A DNA stretch of 64,000 nucleotides from Cupriavidus basilensis. Its GTDB lineage: Bacteria; Pseudomonadota; Gammaproteobacteria; Burkholderiales; Burkholderiaceae. The notes under the pieces are model-generated. The model did not search any database, was not told the DNA's origin, and saw only the letters and a list, made by a program, of their open reading frames with translations. Shown piece by piece: positions 23,027 to 32,905 of the stretch. Position 1 is the stretch's first letter, and each line of letters begins with the position of its first letter. The translations under genes were made by a program, and so were the position numbers. Location of the stretch: NCBI RefSeq assembly GCF_000832305.1, contig NZ_CP010536.1, positions 1,488,001 to 1,552,000 on the forward strand, given 5' to 3'.

Positions 23027-24034
23027 GTGGCACCTCCACGTTCGAAGGCCGACCAGATCAAGGACCTGGTCAATCATCGTGGCTCGGTCAAGGAGGCTCG
23101 CGAGCGCCTCAAGGCCGACCAGGACAGGCGGGCGCGTGCATCCACACTCCTATCCCCGGCGGACGTCCGGGGCGAATACGATGCCGAGCGAGTGCTTAAA
23201 ACAACACTCGGCGGCGAACTGCGGACGATCACGGTCGAGGATCTGCAGGCGTTTCGTGACAACATTGCCACGATTGGGCGACACTACAAAAAGGGCCTGA
23301 CGGCCCAAAAGGTGATCAACCTGGCCCGGCCGGAAGACCGGGAGAGGGCGAACCAGCAGATCCACCATGCGATTCCGGCTGGCGCGAATCGCGGAACTGT
23401 GCGGTTCATCACCAATGCCGGGCCAAATTCCGACGTGGCGCGGCATCATGTCCATGTGGATTTAATGGGCTACTCGGTGGCCACGGCATCGCCGCTGGAC
23501 CCGAAGAAGCTCGCGACGGAGCTGGTGAAAAAGAGCCCGCTGCGCCTATGGTGCGACTGCGGGCGCTGGCGCTTTTGGTATGGGTACATTGCCACGATTG
23601 GAGGCTTCAACCTCGTCTACAACGAGACCGCGTTTCCGAAGATCAAGAACCCCATGCTGACTGGCGTGGCCTGCAAGCATATCTTGCGGGTGATGCACGA
23701 GCTCCAGCGGAGCACGTCGATCCGTAACGTGGTGGCTCAGATGATCGAGCGCGGCCAGTCCGACGAGGCTAGGAAGCACGCCACTATTAGCAAGGAGCAG
23801 GCCGAGAAGATCGCCAAGCAGCAGGCGCGCAAGCGAAGCGAGATCCAGGTCAAGCACCCACAGAAAGAGGTCAAGGCACTACAGAAGATCGTCGCAGCGA
23901 AGAAGGCCCCGCCGAAGAAGGACGCCGACCAGGCGCGATTCGATGCTGAGCGCAACTTGCGCCGGCTGAAGGAACTCGGCCAGATCTCCGATGCGGATTT
24001 CAAGACGATCATGACGACGTTGAGGAAGAAATAA
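23027..24034 (+). CDS. SWIM-type zinc-finger late protein (335 aa)
   Basis: GTG start immediately after the previous stop. Residues ~175-216 hold C-D-C ... C-K-H, the C-x-C-xn-C-x-H order of SWIM zinc fingers, with aromatic-rich sequence between. The C-terminal 100 residues are Lys/Ala-rich and helical, likely nucleic-acid binding. Late-operon location suggests a virion or packaged protein, though a DNA-binding role is possible. Confidence 0.5.
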   Translation: MAPPRSKADQIKDLVNHRGSVKEARERLKADQDRRARASTLLSPADVRGEYDAERVLKTTLGGELRTITVEDLQAFRDNIATIGRHYKKGLTAQKVINLARPEDRERANQQIHHAIPAGANRGTVRFITNAGPNSDVARHHVHVDLMGYSVATASPLDPKKLATELVKKSPLRLWCDCGRWRFWYGYIATIGGFNLVYNETAFPKIKNPMLTGVACKHILRVMHELQRSTSIRNVVAQMIERGQSDEARKHATISKEQAEKIAKQQARKRSEIQVKHPQKEVKALQKIVAAKKAPPKKDADQARFDAERNLRRLKELGQISDADFKTIMTTLRKK

Positions 24035-24036
24035 CC

Positions 24037-24543
24037 ATGCTAAACAAGGTCCCTCAAGACATCAACAGGGCGGCGCGTGCGGTGGTGCTACGCCACCCGA
24101 ACAATATGGACTGTGCCGTCTATCGCAAGGTCGTCAACCGTGCCAACATGCCGCCGGACGACTTGGGAGGATTGCCGACGCTCGGCGGCTTGGCCGTGCT
24201 CGATTCTGAAGACGAGCCAGACGTCGACTGGGATGACCTGGGATACGGCAAGCTCCTCATCACCGAAGCCTACGGCGGCGGCCAAGTCGTGAACCGAGAC
24301 GACGCGATCGACATGACATCGGCCCAGATGTATGCCCTGGTGGAGTTCGTTGACCTGCATACCGATCCCGACAGGCGCGTGGTGCAGAAACATGATGTGG
24401 TCTACCTGCTGCTAGCCGACGAGATCAAGATCGCCTACGAGGTTATGGAAGTTGATGGGGCGGTCAACATTCCCCCATACGCACGGAAATATCTGCTGTC
24501 CAAGCGAGACGACCTCACGTACATCGGCGGCTTTCCTGACTAA
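24037..24543 (+). CDS. Hypothetical late protein (168 aa)
   Basis: Two bases after the SWIM-like gene. Acidic alpha/beta protein containing DVDWDDLGYGKLLITEAY and a C-terminal HDVVYLLLADEIKIAYEVMEV. Possibly a head-completion or neck component. No family recognised. Its stop overlaps the end of the convergent gene by four bases. Confidence 0.45.
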   Translation: MLNKVPQDINRAARAVVLRHPNNMDCAVYRKVVNRANMPPDDLGGLPTLGGLAVLDSEDEPDVDWDDLGYGKLLITEAYGGGQVVNRDDAIDMTSAQMYALVEFVDLHTDPDRRVVQKHDVVYLLLADEIKIAYEVMEVDGAVNIPPYARKYLLSKRDDLTYIGGFPD

Positions 24544-24755
24544 ATGGCTAGCTGAACCTCAATAACGTCGAAGCCCTGGCCACGAACGCAGAGGTACTGG
24601 CCTTGGGCGGCCTCATTTACCGCCTTGCGCGCGTCGTCGCGCTTCAGACCCCGATCGCGCAGTTCCCGAACAGCCGCAGCCTTCGAATAGGCGAGTGCAA
24701 AGCTGTTCACGCCGGCATATGCGCCATTCCCGATCTTGATCCTTGTGGTGCTCAT
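24540..24755 (-). CDS. Small operator-controlled protein (71 aa)
   Basis: A single basic protein on the opposite strand to its neighbours, with AAGGACT before the start. Its promoter is clear and carries the phage operator, so it belongs to the repressed set along with the early operons. A helical segment (ELRDRGLKRDDARKAVNEAA) and a short beta end are visible. Function unknown; a small early regulator or host-takeover protein fits the context. Confidence 0.55.
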   Translation of the reverse strand: MSTTRIKIGNGAYAGVNSFALAYSKAAAVRELRDRGLKRDDARKAVNEAAQGQYLCVRGQGFDVIEVQLAI

Positions 24756-24786
24756 AGTGGGAGTCCTTGCTTGTCAATTTGAGCTA

Positions 24787-24815
24787 ATAATAGTCATATA
24801 AGGCTAAAAAGGCAA
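24787..24815 (-). promoter_or_regulatory. Sigma70 promoter with operator in the spacer, for the gene at 24755
   Basis: On the minus strand TTGCCT (24810-24815) and TATTAT (24787-24792) are 17 bases apart. The operator motif (plus strand, TAGTCATATAAGGCTAAAA, 24791-24809) fills the spacer. Confidence 0.6.
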
Positions 24816-24918
24816 GCGCAATTATGCCGTCTAGAGCGGCAACCATTGGCAACCGGAAAAACCCTCGTAGTCCAGCCAACGTGGCCCCGTACCATCGCCT
24901 CATCTATAAGGGGCGAGC

Positions 24919-27870
24919 ATGTCTTGGCTTGATTACTGCATTCTCACTGGCGCGGAGGCGAATCAACTTGCCGCCGGCCACCTACCAGCAGCAAATACCA
25001 TCGGTGGCAATGTCGCAGTTTCCATTGAGTCTGAGGATGGGTCACCGTTAGTCCTATATGGCTTGGTCGTGGGTGTCAGCTTCACGGCGGAGAAGGTTCG
25101 CTATGCCGTCGCATTCGCCGTTTCCCCGGAGCCGCGCGATGGTCTCACCCTATACGCCGTCGTCGGCGGGATCCCGTCCGAACTGGTGTCGCCCAATGAC
25201 GCGGGCACTCGGGATGGTGTAAGCGAGGATGCTTTCGCTCTGCTCGAGCGCGCCGCCCATGACGGGGCATTCGGGGACAACAACCTTCCGTTGCCTACGC
25301 CTGCGCAGTGCCTGGCGAACGACTACAAGGTCGGACATACCGAAATGTTCGGCCTTCCGGTGGCGATTGAGCAGCCGCGCGGGTCCGTTCGCTCGGGTGT
25401 CGACCCTGACGGCCACGAATGGTCGAACCGCATGGCGGCTCACTACGGCTATATCGAAGGGACCACAGGTGCAGACGGCGACGAGGTGGATTGCTTTATC
25501 GGCCCGGTGCCCGAATCCACGCGTGTCTACGTGATCAACCAGGTGGACCCGCGCTCCGGCCGCTTCGATGAGCACAAGACCATGCTCGGCTTTGCGGATC
25601 GCAGCAGCGCGATCCAAGCCTACCAGGAGAGCTACGACCGGGATTGGAGGGGGCTGGGCTCCATCGTGTCCCTGACCGTGGCGCAGTTAAAGCAATGGCT
25701 GGCAGGCGGTGATACGACGCAGGAACTGACTGCCGCGCAGCTTCCCGAAGGAGCCACGATGGACAAAGTGACATGGGCCGGCGACATGCCGGAAAACAAG
25801 ACGCTGGACGCGGTCTTATATGACATCCGCCGGCACGACGACGGTGCCGGATTGGTGTTTGATCCGGTGACGGAAGATGAGATCCACCAGGATGCCGAAG
25901 AGGTGATGACGCTGGACGCGATGGTGGTGCCGTTCAAGCTGTTGCAGCGCCGAATGGGGCTACTGCAGAACGTCATGAACCGCACCGGTACCGGCCTGAA
26001 CGTCGCCGCCTACACGATCACCAAGCCTTACAAGATTCGCGGAGTTGTCAATGTCGCTGCTATCTTCGAGATGAGCGACGGCCAGACCATGACGATCTAC
26101 TTTCACAGCGGCAATCAGGCCAGCGTCAGCCGTGTGCAGCCGAACGACGAGCTCATTTCGTGGAAGTGGCTGCTGAACAAGAAGGACATCACCATCGTGG
26201 TGGCTCGCGAGCGGGGTGCCGACCTTAACGTTCGGGAAGTCTCCCGCCGGGTGATGCGCCTGGCGGACAAGAACTCTGCCGCCTTCAAGAAAGTCAATGC
26301 AAGCCGAGCCGCTCGTCTGGAAAGCATTGAGGGACTCAAGGCTCAGATTTCCGACCGAGAGCAGACCCTTGAAACGGTTCAGCGCGCGATCGTGGAGAAG
26401 CGGGCCGAGAAGGAGCGTGCGGACGCGGAAGCGCGGGCAGCAGCAGCTGCCATCAAGCTAGACCCAGCGGAAACCGGTGTCCTCCGCGCAATGGGTGTGC
26501 CCGAAGCTGATGTCGGGGCCATTCAACTTTACGCGACTTACGCGGCGTTCGCGGCGGACATCGCAAACCAGGACGTTGCTGATCACATTGCCGTTGAGCG
26601 CATCAACGCCATCCGGAATGGCCTGCGGGAACGTGGCTGGGAAGGCCTGATGTACGGCCAACTGACCAAGACTGTCGGGCCTGTGGTCTACGGGTTTGGT
26701 ATCGATCGACGGTCCGCATCCAGCTACAACCTCACAAACTTCGCGATCGCTGTGGGGCGAACCGGGGAAGACGGGCGGGAATCGCACGTGGGCACGGTCG
26801 AAAACGACATGACCAAAACGGCAGATCAGCTCGCGCATTCGATCGATGCCATGGCCGCAGCCGTCGCGTCTCCGATCGTGGAGCCCGCTGCGGCGCAGCC
26901 GGCAGAGCCGGATGCTGCGGTCGTAGTGGTGGATCCCACTATCGCTGCGGTCGTGATCGATCCCCCGACGGAACCGCAAGTCGCGCTGGACCCAACCCCA
27001 GAGCCGGAGGTAGTCGCGACGGTTGTGGCTCTGCCTGAGCCGGCAGCTGAGCCTGCATACACCCTGGAGTTGAATGGGGCACCGGCTACAGACGCATCCA
27101 ACTCATGGCCCGGCCTGTCGCTGGCAGACGTTACCGCGCGCGTTGCCGAAATTTCGAATGATGTCTGGTGGATGTACAAGGTCTTCCGCGAAGACGAATC
27201 GGGCCCGGTGGACGTGACCGATGAAATCCGGGCAAGCGCTGTTCCGGCCCCTCAGATCGATCCGGCTCTTCCTGCCGAGGAGGCTCCCTCTGGGCCCGCC
27301 GTCGTGGAGGTTCAGGAGAGCGGTATCGCTGCACCCGAGGCCGCCGCCCTGGCCGTACAGGTCGCTGCTGCTGCCGTTCAGGTGGATCCGGACAATCCGA
27401 CCCCGCCGGCCGAGCCGCCTGTCATCCCCGAGCCGCCGGCTGATCCGACTCTCCCGGCTGGCGCTGGGGGCCAGCCTGCGCCCGAGCCGACGGCAGTTGC
27501 TGAGCCGCCCGTGGATCCCCAGTCTGCCGAGACGGCCCCGTTGGCAGCAACCGCTCAGACCGTGGAGCCGTCTACGGAGCCGGCTGCATCGGGAGAGCCG
27601 CCGGCGGTGCCTGAGGTGCCGACTGAGCCCGTGGTAGCCGAGGGAGCGCAACTACCGGCCGCGATTGACCGGAATAGGGATGACGATATCGCCTTCATCC
27701 AGTCGGTCATCGACCAGAGCGCCGACATGATGGACCCTGAGGTGCCCGAGAAGTTGGCCACCATCCATGCTGCCTACGGTGACGATGCGGGGATGGGGGC
27801 ACGTTTCTCGGAGGCGGTCAGGGCCTATTCCTCGTTCATGGTCGATCGCGCCGGCCTGGCGCTTGCCTAA
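24919..27870 (+). CDS. Large polyvalent protein with InPase-type domain (983 aa)
   Basis: Residues ~150-260 (FGLPVAIEQPRGSVR...HYGYIEGTTGADGDEVDCFIGP...DEHKTMLGF...GLGSI) match the inorganic-pyrophosphatase-like domain of polyvalent proteins. The region ~290-470 includes KIRGVVNVAAIFEMSDGQTM, FHSGNQ and WLLNKKDITIVVARERG, resembling modules of phage defence-against-restriction proteins. Then follow a coiled coil (~470-520), a helical domain, and a ~270-residue Pro/Ala/Glu-rich linker before a short C-terminal domain. Polyvalent proteins are thought to enter the cell with DNA and counter host defences. Partner gene follows 11 bases later. Confidence 0.7.
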   Translation: MSWLDYCILTGAEANQLAAGHLPAANTIGGNVAVSIESEDGSPLVLYGLVVGVSFTAEKVRYAVAFAVSPEPRDGLTLYAVVGGIPSELVSPNDAGTRDGVSEDAFALLERAAHDGAFGDNNLPLPTPAQCLANDYKVGHTEMFGLPVAIEQPRGSVRSGVDPDGHEWSNRMAAHYGYIEGTTGADGDEVDCFIGPVPESTRVYVINQVDPRSGRFDEHKTMLGFADRSSAIQAYQESYDRDWRGLGSIVSLTVAQLKQWLAGGDTTQELTAAQLPEGATMDKVTWAGDMPENKTLDAVLYDIRRHDDGAGLVFDPVTEDEIHQDAEEVMTLDAMVVPFKLLQRRMGLLQNVMNRTGTGLNVAAYTITKPYKIRGVVNVAAIFEMSDGQTMTIYFHSGNQASVSRVQPNDELISWKWLLNKKDITIVVARERGADLNVREVSRRVMRLADKNSAAFKKVNASRAARLESIEGLKAQISDREQTLETVQRAIVEKRAEKERADAEARAAAAAIKLDPAETGVLRAMGVPEADVGAIQLYATYAAFAADIANQDVADHIAVERINAIRNGLRERGWEGLMYGQLTKTVGPVVYGFGIDRRSASSYNLTNFAIAVGRTGEDGRESHVGTVENDMTKTADQLAHSIDAMAAAVASPIVEPAAAQPAEPDAAVVVVDPTIAAVVIDPPTEPQVALDPTPEPEVVATVVALPEPAAEPAYTLELNGAPATDASNSWPGLSLADVTARVAEISNDVWWMYKVFREDESGPVDVTDEIRASAVPAPQIDPALPAEEAPSGPAVVEVQESGIAAPEAAALAVQVAAAAVQVDPDNPTPPAEPPVIPEPPADPTLPAGAGGQPAPEPTAVAEPPVDPQSAETAPLAATAQTVEPSTEPAASGEPPAVPEVPTEPVVAEGAQLPAAIDRNRDDDIAFIQSVIDQSADMMDPEVPEKLATIHAAYGDDAGMGARFSEAVRAYSSFMVDRAGLALA

Positions 27871-27881
27871 GGGGAGTGGTG

Positions 27882-30344
27882 ATGGAGATCATGACCCAGA
27901 CGGATACGCCGCCCGATATTCTTCCCGGCGCGGTGGTGCTTGAGGGGGCGGAAGATGTACCGCCTACTCCGCCATCGTTGGTAATCCCGGTCCAGGTCGG
28001 AGAGGCGATCAGCAGTCTGCCCTCGGGTGGCGGTGTTGCGCTCGACAGTACCGACTTGGATCGGCTTCGGATCAGCGCAGGGCTCGGGCTTCATCTCGCA
28101 GATCTGAGCCGGCTGGGCGACAGTGACGCCGACGCCTTGGAGAGGCTTCGGCTTGCGGTCCAGATTCGCGATGCCCTGGCCGCGCTTGGCGTGCAGCCAG
28201 AGGAGGAGAGCGACGACCCCAATAGCCCGAACTACCGCTATCGGGACACGGGATATATTGCTGCCTCGCGCAAGGAAAGGGCAGCAGAGATGATCCGGGT
28301 GGCGCGAGATAGTGGGCAGATGCTGCGCGCTACCGATGTGGATTGGTCGGAGATCGAGCAGAATCCGCGTCAGGCAAAGGAGCTGATCACCAAGTCGAAT
28401 TTGTTTGGCAAGGTGGATTGGGCGGCCTTGCGCGAAGCGGGGATGGATCCAGCAGCCGGCTTTCTCATCGACAGGGTATATGCGTCGATTGCTCCAGAGC
28501 CGGCAGAGGACAAGCCGCAGGCGCGCATGGACTACGCCCGTGGGATTGAGACGATTCGGGCACGTATCGAGGATTGCTTGACTGTCGATGCCGTCATGGC
28601 GGTGCTGCAGGAGATTCGCGATGAGCTCCGAGGCACCACCCTCAGGCCGGATGAGGCGGAGCAGTACGAACTATGGCGCGCTGAGTTGATCGAGGTGCGG
28701 ATAAAGCTTCGTGATGCGGAGAACAGCACGAACAGCCTGTACGAGGCAGCGCAGGCCGCCAAGAGCGAGCAATATCGAGTCGAGTACACCCTTGAGGGCC
28801 GCAAGAAGCGCGGCTGGAAGATCCAGCCGGAGCACGAGGAGGCTCTGGCAAACGCCCAAGCGCTGGCGGAGCAGTTGTGGGCGCAGTGGTCCTCGGCCCT
28901 GGACGCAAAGAGGCCCATCGTAGAGTCGCTTCGCAATCAGGCGCAAGCCCTCTCTCGTCAACTGATCGACCTCGAGCAGGCAGCTAAGGCTCGCAACCTG
29001 ACCGAGAACCCAGTCACCAGGGCCTGGCTGACTTTCGGGGATCGGTTCTTCAAGCTCTTGCACTACCGCAGTTTCAAGGGCTCCGACGCCTTTGCCGGCC
29101 ACGTGACCAACGCAAAAGCAGGCCGGATTGCCGACTGGGCTTGGTCAGAGGAGAAGGATCGTCCGCTTCGGACGGCGACCAAGCAGGAGATCAACTTTCA
29201 GTTGAGGGTAGCGGATACCTACACGCGTCGTGGTGGCCGGGCGGTCTCCGCTGCCTCCACCCAAGCACTCAAGGATGCGCTTGGCCTCCGGGATGTCCAA
29301 TCTGGAAACTGGGTGCTGAAGGACCCAAACAGCGCCAAATTTCACGTGGAGCAGACCGCCGCCGCTATGTCCGATTTGGCCGACGTGCTTGGTATTGATG
29401 GCAACGCCTTGGGCCTTGGTGGACGTCTTGGGCTTGCTTTCGGAGCTCGCGGTACAGGCGGCAAGAATACGGCGCGGGCTCACTATGAGCCGGTTCATCG
29501 CGTGATCAACCTTACCAAAATGGGTGGGGGCGGCTGCCTTGGTCATGAATTCTTCCATGCTGTGGACAACATGCTTGCGGAACTGGTGACACAGCAGTCC
29601 ACTGGGAAGGGCGACTTTGCGACCAGCAACCCGGACTTGCTGCCGGACGGACCTATCAAGGAGGCGACCAAAGCGCTCGTTGGTGCTATCTACCAGGGCG
29701 ACAATCGGGTCACTGAATCGATCAAGTTCACGGAGAAGGACGTCAGGATCGCGAAGTACAACGTCGATTCGCCTAGTAGCAACATGGCGCGTGCCATCAA
29801 GGAGGCGGGCAACGCGACTGATGCGGTCCTCGCAGTAGACAGTTCGGTCGAGAACACCCGATCCAAGGGAAGCACGTATCACAGGCGTTGGCGAACGTTG
29901 GCCGCCGCCTACTACGCGCCGGAGGGTGTCAACATCATCCGGACGAAGACTGGTCGGCTTGTATCGAACTTCGTCGTCGGGGCCGGACAACTGGACAACG
30001 GCGAAATCGGCAAGTACTGGTCGCAAACTGATGAACTCGCGGCGCGCGCATTCCAGTCCTGGATCGAGGACCGGCTGACGGAGCAGGATCGGCAGAATGA
30101 CTACCTGAGCGTCTATGCCGATAACAAGTACCACGTCGATCCGCTGACAGGGTTCGAGTGGAAGCCCTACCCGGAGGGGGATGAGCGGGCCCAGATCAAT
30201 GCGGCGTTCGATGGGCTGTTCGCTGCCATCCGTGAGGCCAAGACATTCGAGTCTGCCGCTGTGAACCCGACATTGCTGGACGCGATCTTTGGCGCGACTC
30301 AGCAGGTCGACGCCGGTGCGGAGCCCGATTTGCTCCCTGTGTAA
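27882..30344 (+). CDS. Large polyvalent protein with LPD1 and metallopeptidase domains (820 aa)
   Basis: ATG at 27882 preferred, with GGGGAG five bases upstream. After helical and coiled-coil regions, residues ~420-540 (RRGGRAVSA...LGLRDVQSGNWV...ADVLGIDGNALGLGGRLGLAFGARGTGG...AHYEPVHRVINLTK) fit the large-polyvalent-protein domain LPD1. It leads into GCLGHEFFHAVDN, an HExxH zinc-protease motif. Known polyvalent proteins pair these two parts. Likely injected or early anti-host protein together with the upstream 983-aa protein. A terminator follows. Confidence 0.72.
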   Translation: MEIMTQTDTPPDILPGAVVLEGAEDVPPTPPSLVIPVQVGEAISSLPSGGGVALDSTDLDRLRISAGLGLHLADLSRLGDSDADALERLRLAVQIRDALAALGVQPEEESDDPNSPNYRYRDTGYIAASRKERAAEMIRVARDSGQMLRATDVDWSEIEQNPRQAKELITKSNLFGKVDWAALREAGMDPAAGFLIDRVYASIAPEPAEDKPQARMDYARGIETIRARIEDCLTVDAVMAVLQEIRDELRGTTLRPDEAEQYELWRAELIEVRIKLRDAENSTNSLYEAAQAAKSEQYRVEYTLEGRKKRGWKIQPEHEEALANAQALAEQLWAQWSSALDAKRPIVESLRNQAQALSRQLIDLEQAAKARNLTENPVTRAWLTFGDRFFKLLHYRSFKGSDAFAGHVTNAKAGRIADWAWSEEKDRPLRTATKQEINFQLRVADTYTRRGGRAVSAASTQALKDALGLRDVQSGNWVLKDPNSAKFHVEQTAAAMSDLADVLGIDGNALGLGGRLGLAFGARGTGGKNTARAHYEPVHRVINLTKMGGGGCLGHEFFHAVDNMLAELVTQQSTGKGDFATSNPDLLPDGPIKEATKALVGAIYQGDNRVTESIKFTEKDVRIAKYNVDSPSSNMARAIKEAGNATDAVLAVDSSVENTRSKGSTYHRRWRTLAAAYYAPEGVNIIRTKTGRLVSNFVVGAGQLDNGEIGKYWSQTDELAARAFQSWIEDRLTEQDRQNDYLSVYADNKYHVDPLTGFEWKPYPEGDERAQINAAFDGLFAAIREAKTFESAAVNPTLLDAIFGATQQVDAGAEPDLLPV

Positions 30345-30411
30345 CAAAAATGGAAAACGGCGGTCGGGACAATAGCCACGCTATCCCATACTTGAGCCGT
30401 TCAAGGTGTTG

Positions 30412-30450
30412 GCCCCGACCGGTTGATGAAACTGCTCGGGGCATTTTTTT
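30412..30450 (+). terminator. Rho-independent terminator after the polyvalent genes
   Basis: GCCCCGA/TCGGGGC seven-bp stem (30412-30442) with a 17-base loop, followed by A and seven T. Confidence 0.75.
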
Positions 30451-30524
30451 GCCTTGGAAAACCACGCCATGCCGTCCGGGGCCACCCCCACACAATAGGC
30501 TGACGAAGCTGACTCCAATCCACG

Positions 30525-32090
30525 ATGCCAAAAGAACTTACCTCGCGCCCGGGCTTGATCAGCCGATTCGGCCAGTCTGCTAGGCGCCTTCTTTCGGCAT
30601 CCCAGCGTGACGCAGCCGAGATAACGACCGCTGACTCCTACGTCTATGACGGCGGCACGACCATCTCCGCCTTGCTTGGCAGCGGTCGGCGCATGGCCCG
30701 CTCGCGCGCGCAGATCTATCAGAAGTGGTCGTTCATGGAGGGTGATCCAATCATCTCCAGCGCAATCGGCCTGCTGGTGACGTCGGCCCTTGGCGGGCAC
30801 GAAACATCTGGCGACGTGGTTTTCATTGAGAAGACTCCCGCCGCCGAGAAAGACAAGCGTCTGGCCAACATGGTGGATGAGATCAACGACGATCTCGCTC
30901 CGCTGTTCAACCGGGTTGCCTACACGCTGGCCTACAACGGCGCGGTCTTTGGCGATTCGTACGCCCGCATCTATGCGGACCGGGGGGGTATTAGGGACCT
31001 GTACGTGGACGAGTTGGTGCGCCCGCCCATTGTGCAGCCCTACGAGAAGGGCACCAGAACCGTTGGCTTCATGATCTATGCCGGCGACAAGATGCTCGAA
31101 CGTTTGGACATCTCCCAGCTCGCGCGCTTGAAGATGCCGCGCACGCTGTGGGTGCCGCAGTTCCAAATCGTTGAGAAGGCCTTCCGGACCGCCTTGACCG
31201 AGAACGACATGGATAAGTTGCCGGTGCTGCCGGCATCCATTGGCGGGTCGTTCCTCTACCAGGCCGAGGAGCCCTACGACAACCTGCTGGCCTCCTTGCT
31301 GGGTTTGGTCGGCCAACGCTGGATGGATTCGATTGACGAGCAGATGGTGGGCGTCAATCTGGAGACCATGACAGCCGATCAGCAGGAGAAATTCCTGACG
31401 TCGATCATCGGGATGCTCAAGCTGAGCAAGGATCGCGCTGAGAACGCTGTGAAGACCGGGCAGCCGGTCATGGAGCGCATTCGCCACATCATCCCGGTCT
31501 GGGGCGAAAAGCAAATTACCCGTCTTGATCAGATGCAGAACGGGCGCAACGCCACGATCAGCGTCGAGGACGTGATGCTGCATGCCAAGCTGCTCTCCGG
31601 CGCGCTGGGCACCGATCTCTCCATGCTTGGATTCTCTGAACTCCTGTCCGGCGGCCTGGGCGACGGCGGCTTCTTCCGTACAAGTGCCCAGGCGGCGGAG
31701 CGGGCGCGGGTGATCCGGGGGGCGCTGTCCGATTGTTGCAACGCGATCATCGACATTCACACCATGCACCGATATGGGACGGTGTTCCTGCCGAGTGCTC
31801 GCCCGTGGTCGATCAATTTCTATGGGTCGATTTCCGCGCTCGAGTCGGAGCGACAACGGACGCGCCAGGACGCCATGGCCGCCGGCCAGTCCCTGATTCA
31901 GGCCATCCGTGATCTGAAAGACATGGGAGCGTCGCAGGACTTCATCTCGCACTTCCTGACGAAGCAGATGTTACTGGACGAGGACCAAGCCAAGATGTAC
32001 TCGCAGATTGCTAATGAGCCCGATACGCGCGGCAAACGGGATCCGCGCGTACGTCTCAGCGGCTCGGATGAGACTGAGGATGATGAGTAA
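30525..32090 (+). CDS. Portal vertex protein (521 aa)
   Basis: T4 gp20-like portal. Typical features are an N-terminal arm, the QIYQKWSFMEGDPIISSAIGLLVTSALG region, AYNGAVFGDSYARIY, and a long helical part ending with an acidic tail (SGSDETEDDE). It forms the dodecameric ring through which DNA is packaged and ejected. The next gene starts three bases later. Capsid and protease genes are far away, an unusual order. Confidence 0.72.
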   Translation: MPKELTSRPGLISRFGQSARRLLSASQRDAAEITTADSYVYDGGTTISALLGSGRRMARSRAQIYQKWSFMEGDPIISSAIGLLVTSALGGHETSGDVVFIEKTPAAEKDKRLANMVDEINDDLAPLFNRVAYTLAYNGAVFGDSYARIYADRGGIRDLYVDELVRPPIVQPYEKGTRTVGFMIYAGDKMLERLDISQLARLKMPRTLWVPQFQIVEKAFRTALTENDMDKLPVLPASIGGSFLYQAEEPYDNLLASLLGLVGQRWMDSIDEQMVGVNLETMTADQQEKFLTSIIGMLKLSKDRAENAVKTGQPVMERIRHIIPVWGEKQITRLDQMQNGRNATISVEDVMLHAKLLSGALGTDLSMLGFSELLSGGLGDGGFFRTSAQAAERARVIRGALSDCCNAIIDIHTMHRYGTVFLPSARPWSINFYGSISALESERQRTRQDAMAAGQSLIQAIRDLKDMGASQDFISHFLTKQMLLDEDQAKMYSQIANEPDTRGKRDPRVRLSGSDETEDDE

Positions 32091-32092
32091 TC

Positions 32093-32902
32093 ATGGGCCT
32101 ATTCGATCTCGTCTCTAACCAGGTGCTTGGGCAGATCGCCGGCCAGGTTAAGAAGCGCATCCCCTCCAATGCCATCGCCGGCTTGCAGACGGCTGGCAAT
32201 GTATTGGGGAAGGTAGCCAGCGGGAACCTGTTGGGTGCCGCGTCGGCGCTCATCAACTCGCGATTCATCCGTGACAAGTTCCCGATCGGTGCGGATCTGG
32301 CGAGCCAGGCGGAATACTGGCTCACGCCAACGCCTGTCTTTGGCGGCATCGCGCCGGTGGATGCGCAGGAACTCTACGGCTATGTCCGTGACCTTGATCT
32401 GGCCAAGAAGAACCTTTTCCTGATCGAGATTTCTGACCTTACGCCTACGGCTTCGGTTTGGCTGGACGGCCCGACTTACCTCGGAACTGACGGACCCAGA
32501 GCCTTCAACATCTTTGCCACGGACGTGAGCTACACGCCTGTCAGCGTATCGGGTGAGAAGCACAGGGTGGGTGGTGCCACGACGGACGGCGTCAACTCGT
32601 TTGATCCAACCGACCTGCGCATCACCACGATGGACGACACCGTCGGAACGATCAAGGAGTGGTATCGGTGGAAGGCGCGCCAGGCCGTCAACTGGGATGG
32701 GACGGTTGGGGTTCCCGCCGACTACCTGGTCCGCATTCGCATCCTGCACGCCTTCATTACCAATGGTTCGAACGTGCTGGGTTACGAGGATACGTATCTG
32801 ATGCGGCCGGCGACAGCCGAGGTGGAACTCTCCCGACGAGACAACAATATCCAAGAGATCCACCTCAACTTCAGTCAGTTCGATACTTTCCTGCCTCCTT
32901 AA
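32093..32902 (+). CDS. Tail-tube-like baseplate protein (269 aa)
   Basis: N-terminal helical segment (LVSNQVLGQIAGQVKKRI) followed by a tube-fold-like domain with KNLFLIEISDLTP, FNIFATDVSYTPVSVSGEKHRVGG and EIHLNFSQFD. This layout suits a tail-tube initiator (gp48/gp54-type) or minor tube protein. It lies between portal and tape-measure-like genes. Confidence 0.5.
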   Translation: MGLFDLVSNQVLGQIAGQVKKRIPSNAIAGLQTAGNVLGKVASGNLLGAASALINSRFIRDKFPIGADLASQAEYWLTPTPVFGGIAPVDAQELYGYVRDLDLAKKNLFLIEISDLTPTASVWLDGPTYLGTDGPRAFNIFATDVSYTPVSVSGEKHRVGGATTDGVNSFDPTDLRITTMDDTVGTIKEWYRWKARQAVNWDGTVGVPADYLVRIRILHAFITNGSNVLGYEDTYLMRPATAEVELSRRDNNIQEIHLNFSQFDTFLPP

Positions 32903-32905
32903 TTC

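Noticed and set aside
30381..31952. 523-aa minus-strand open frame
   Set aside because: Antisense to the portal gene; no start signals or motifs.
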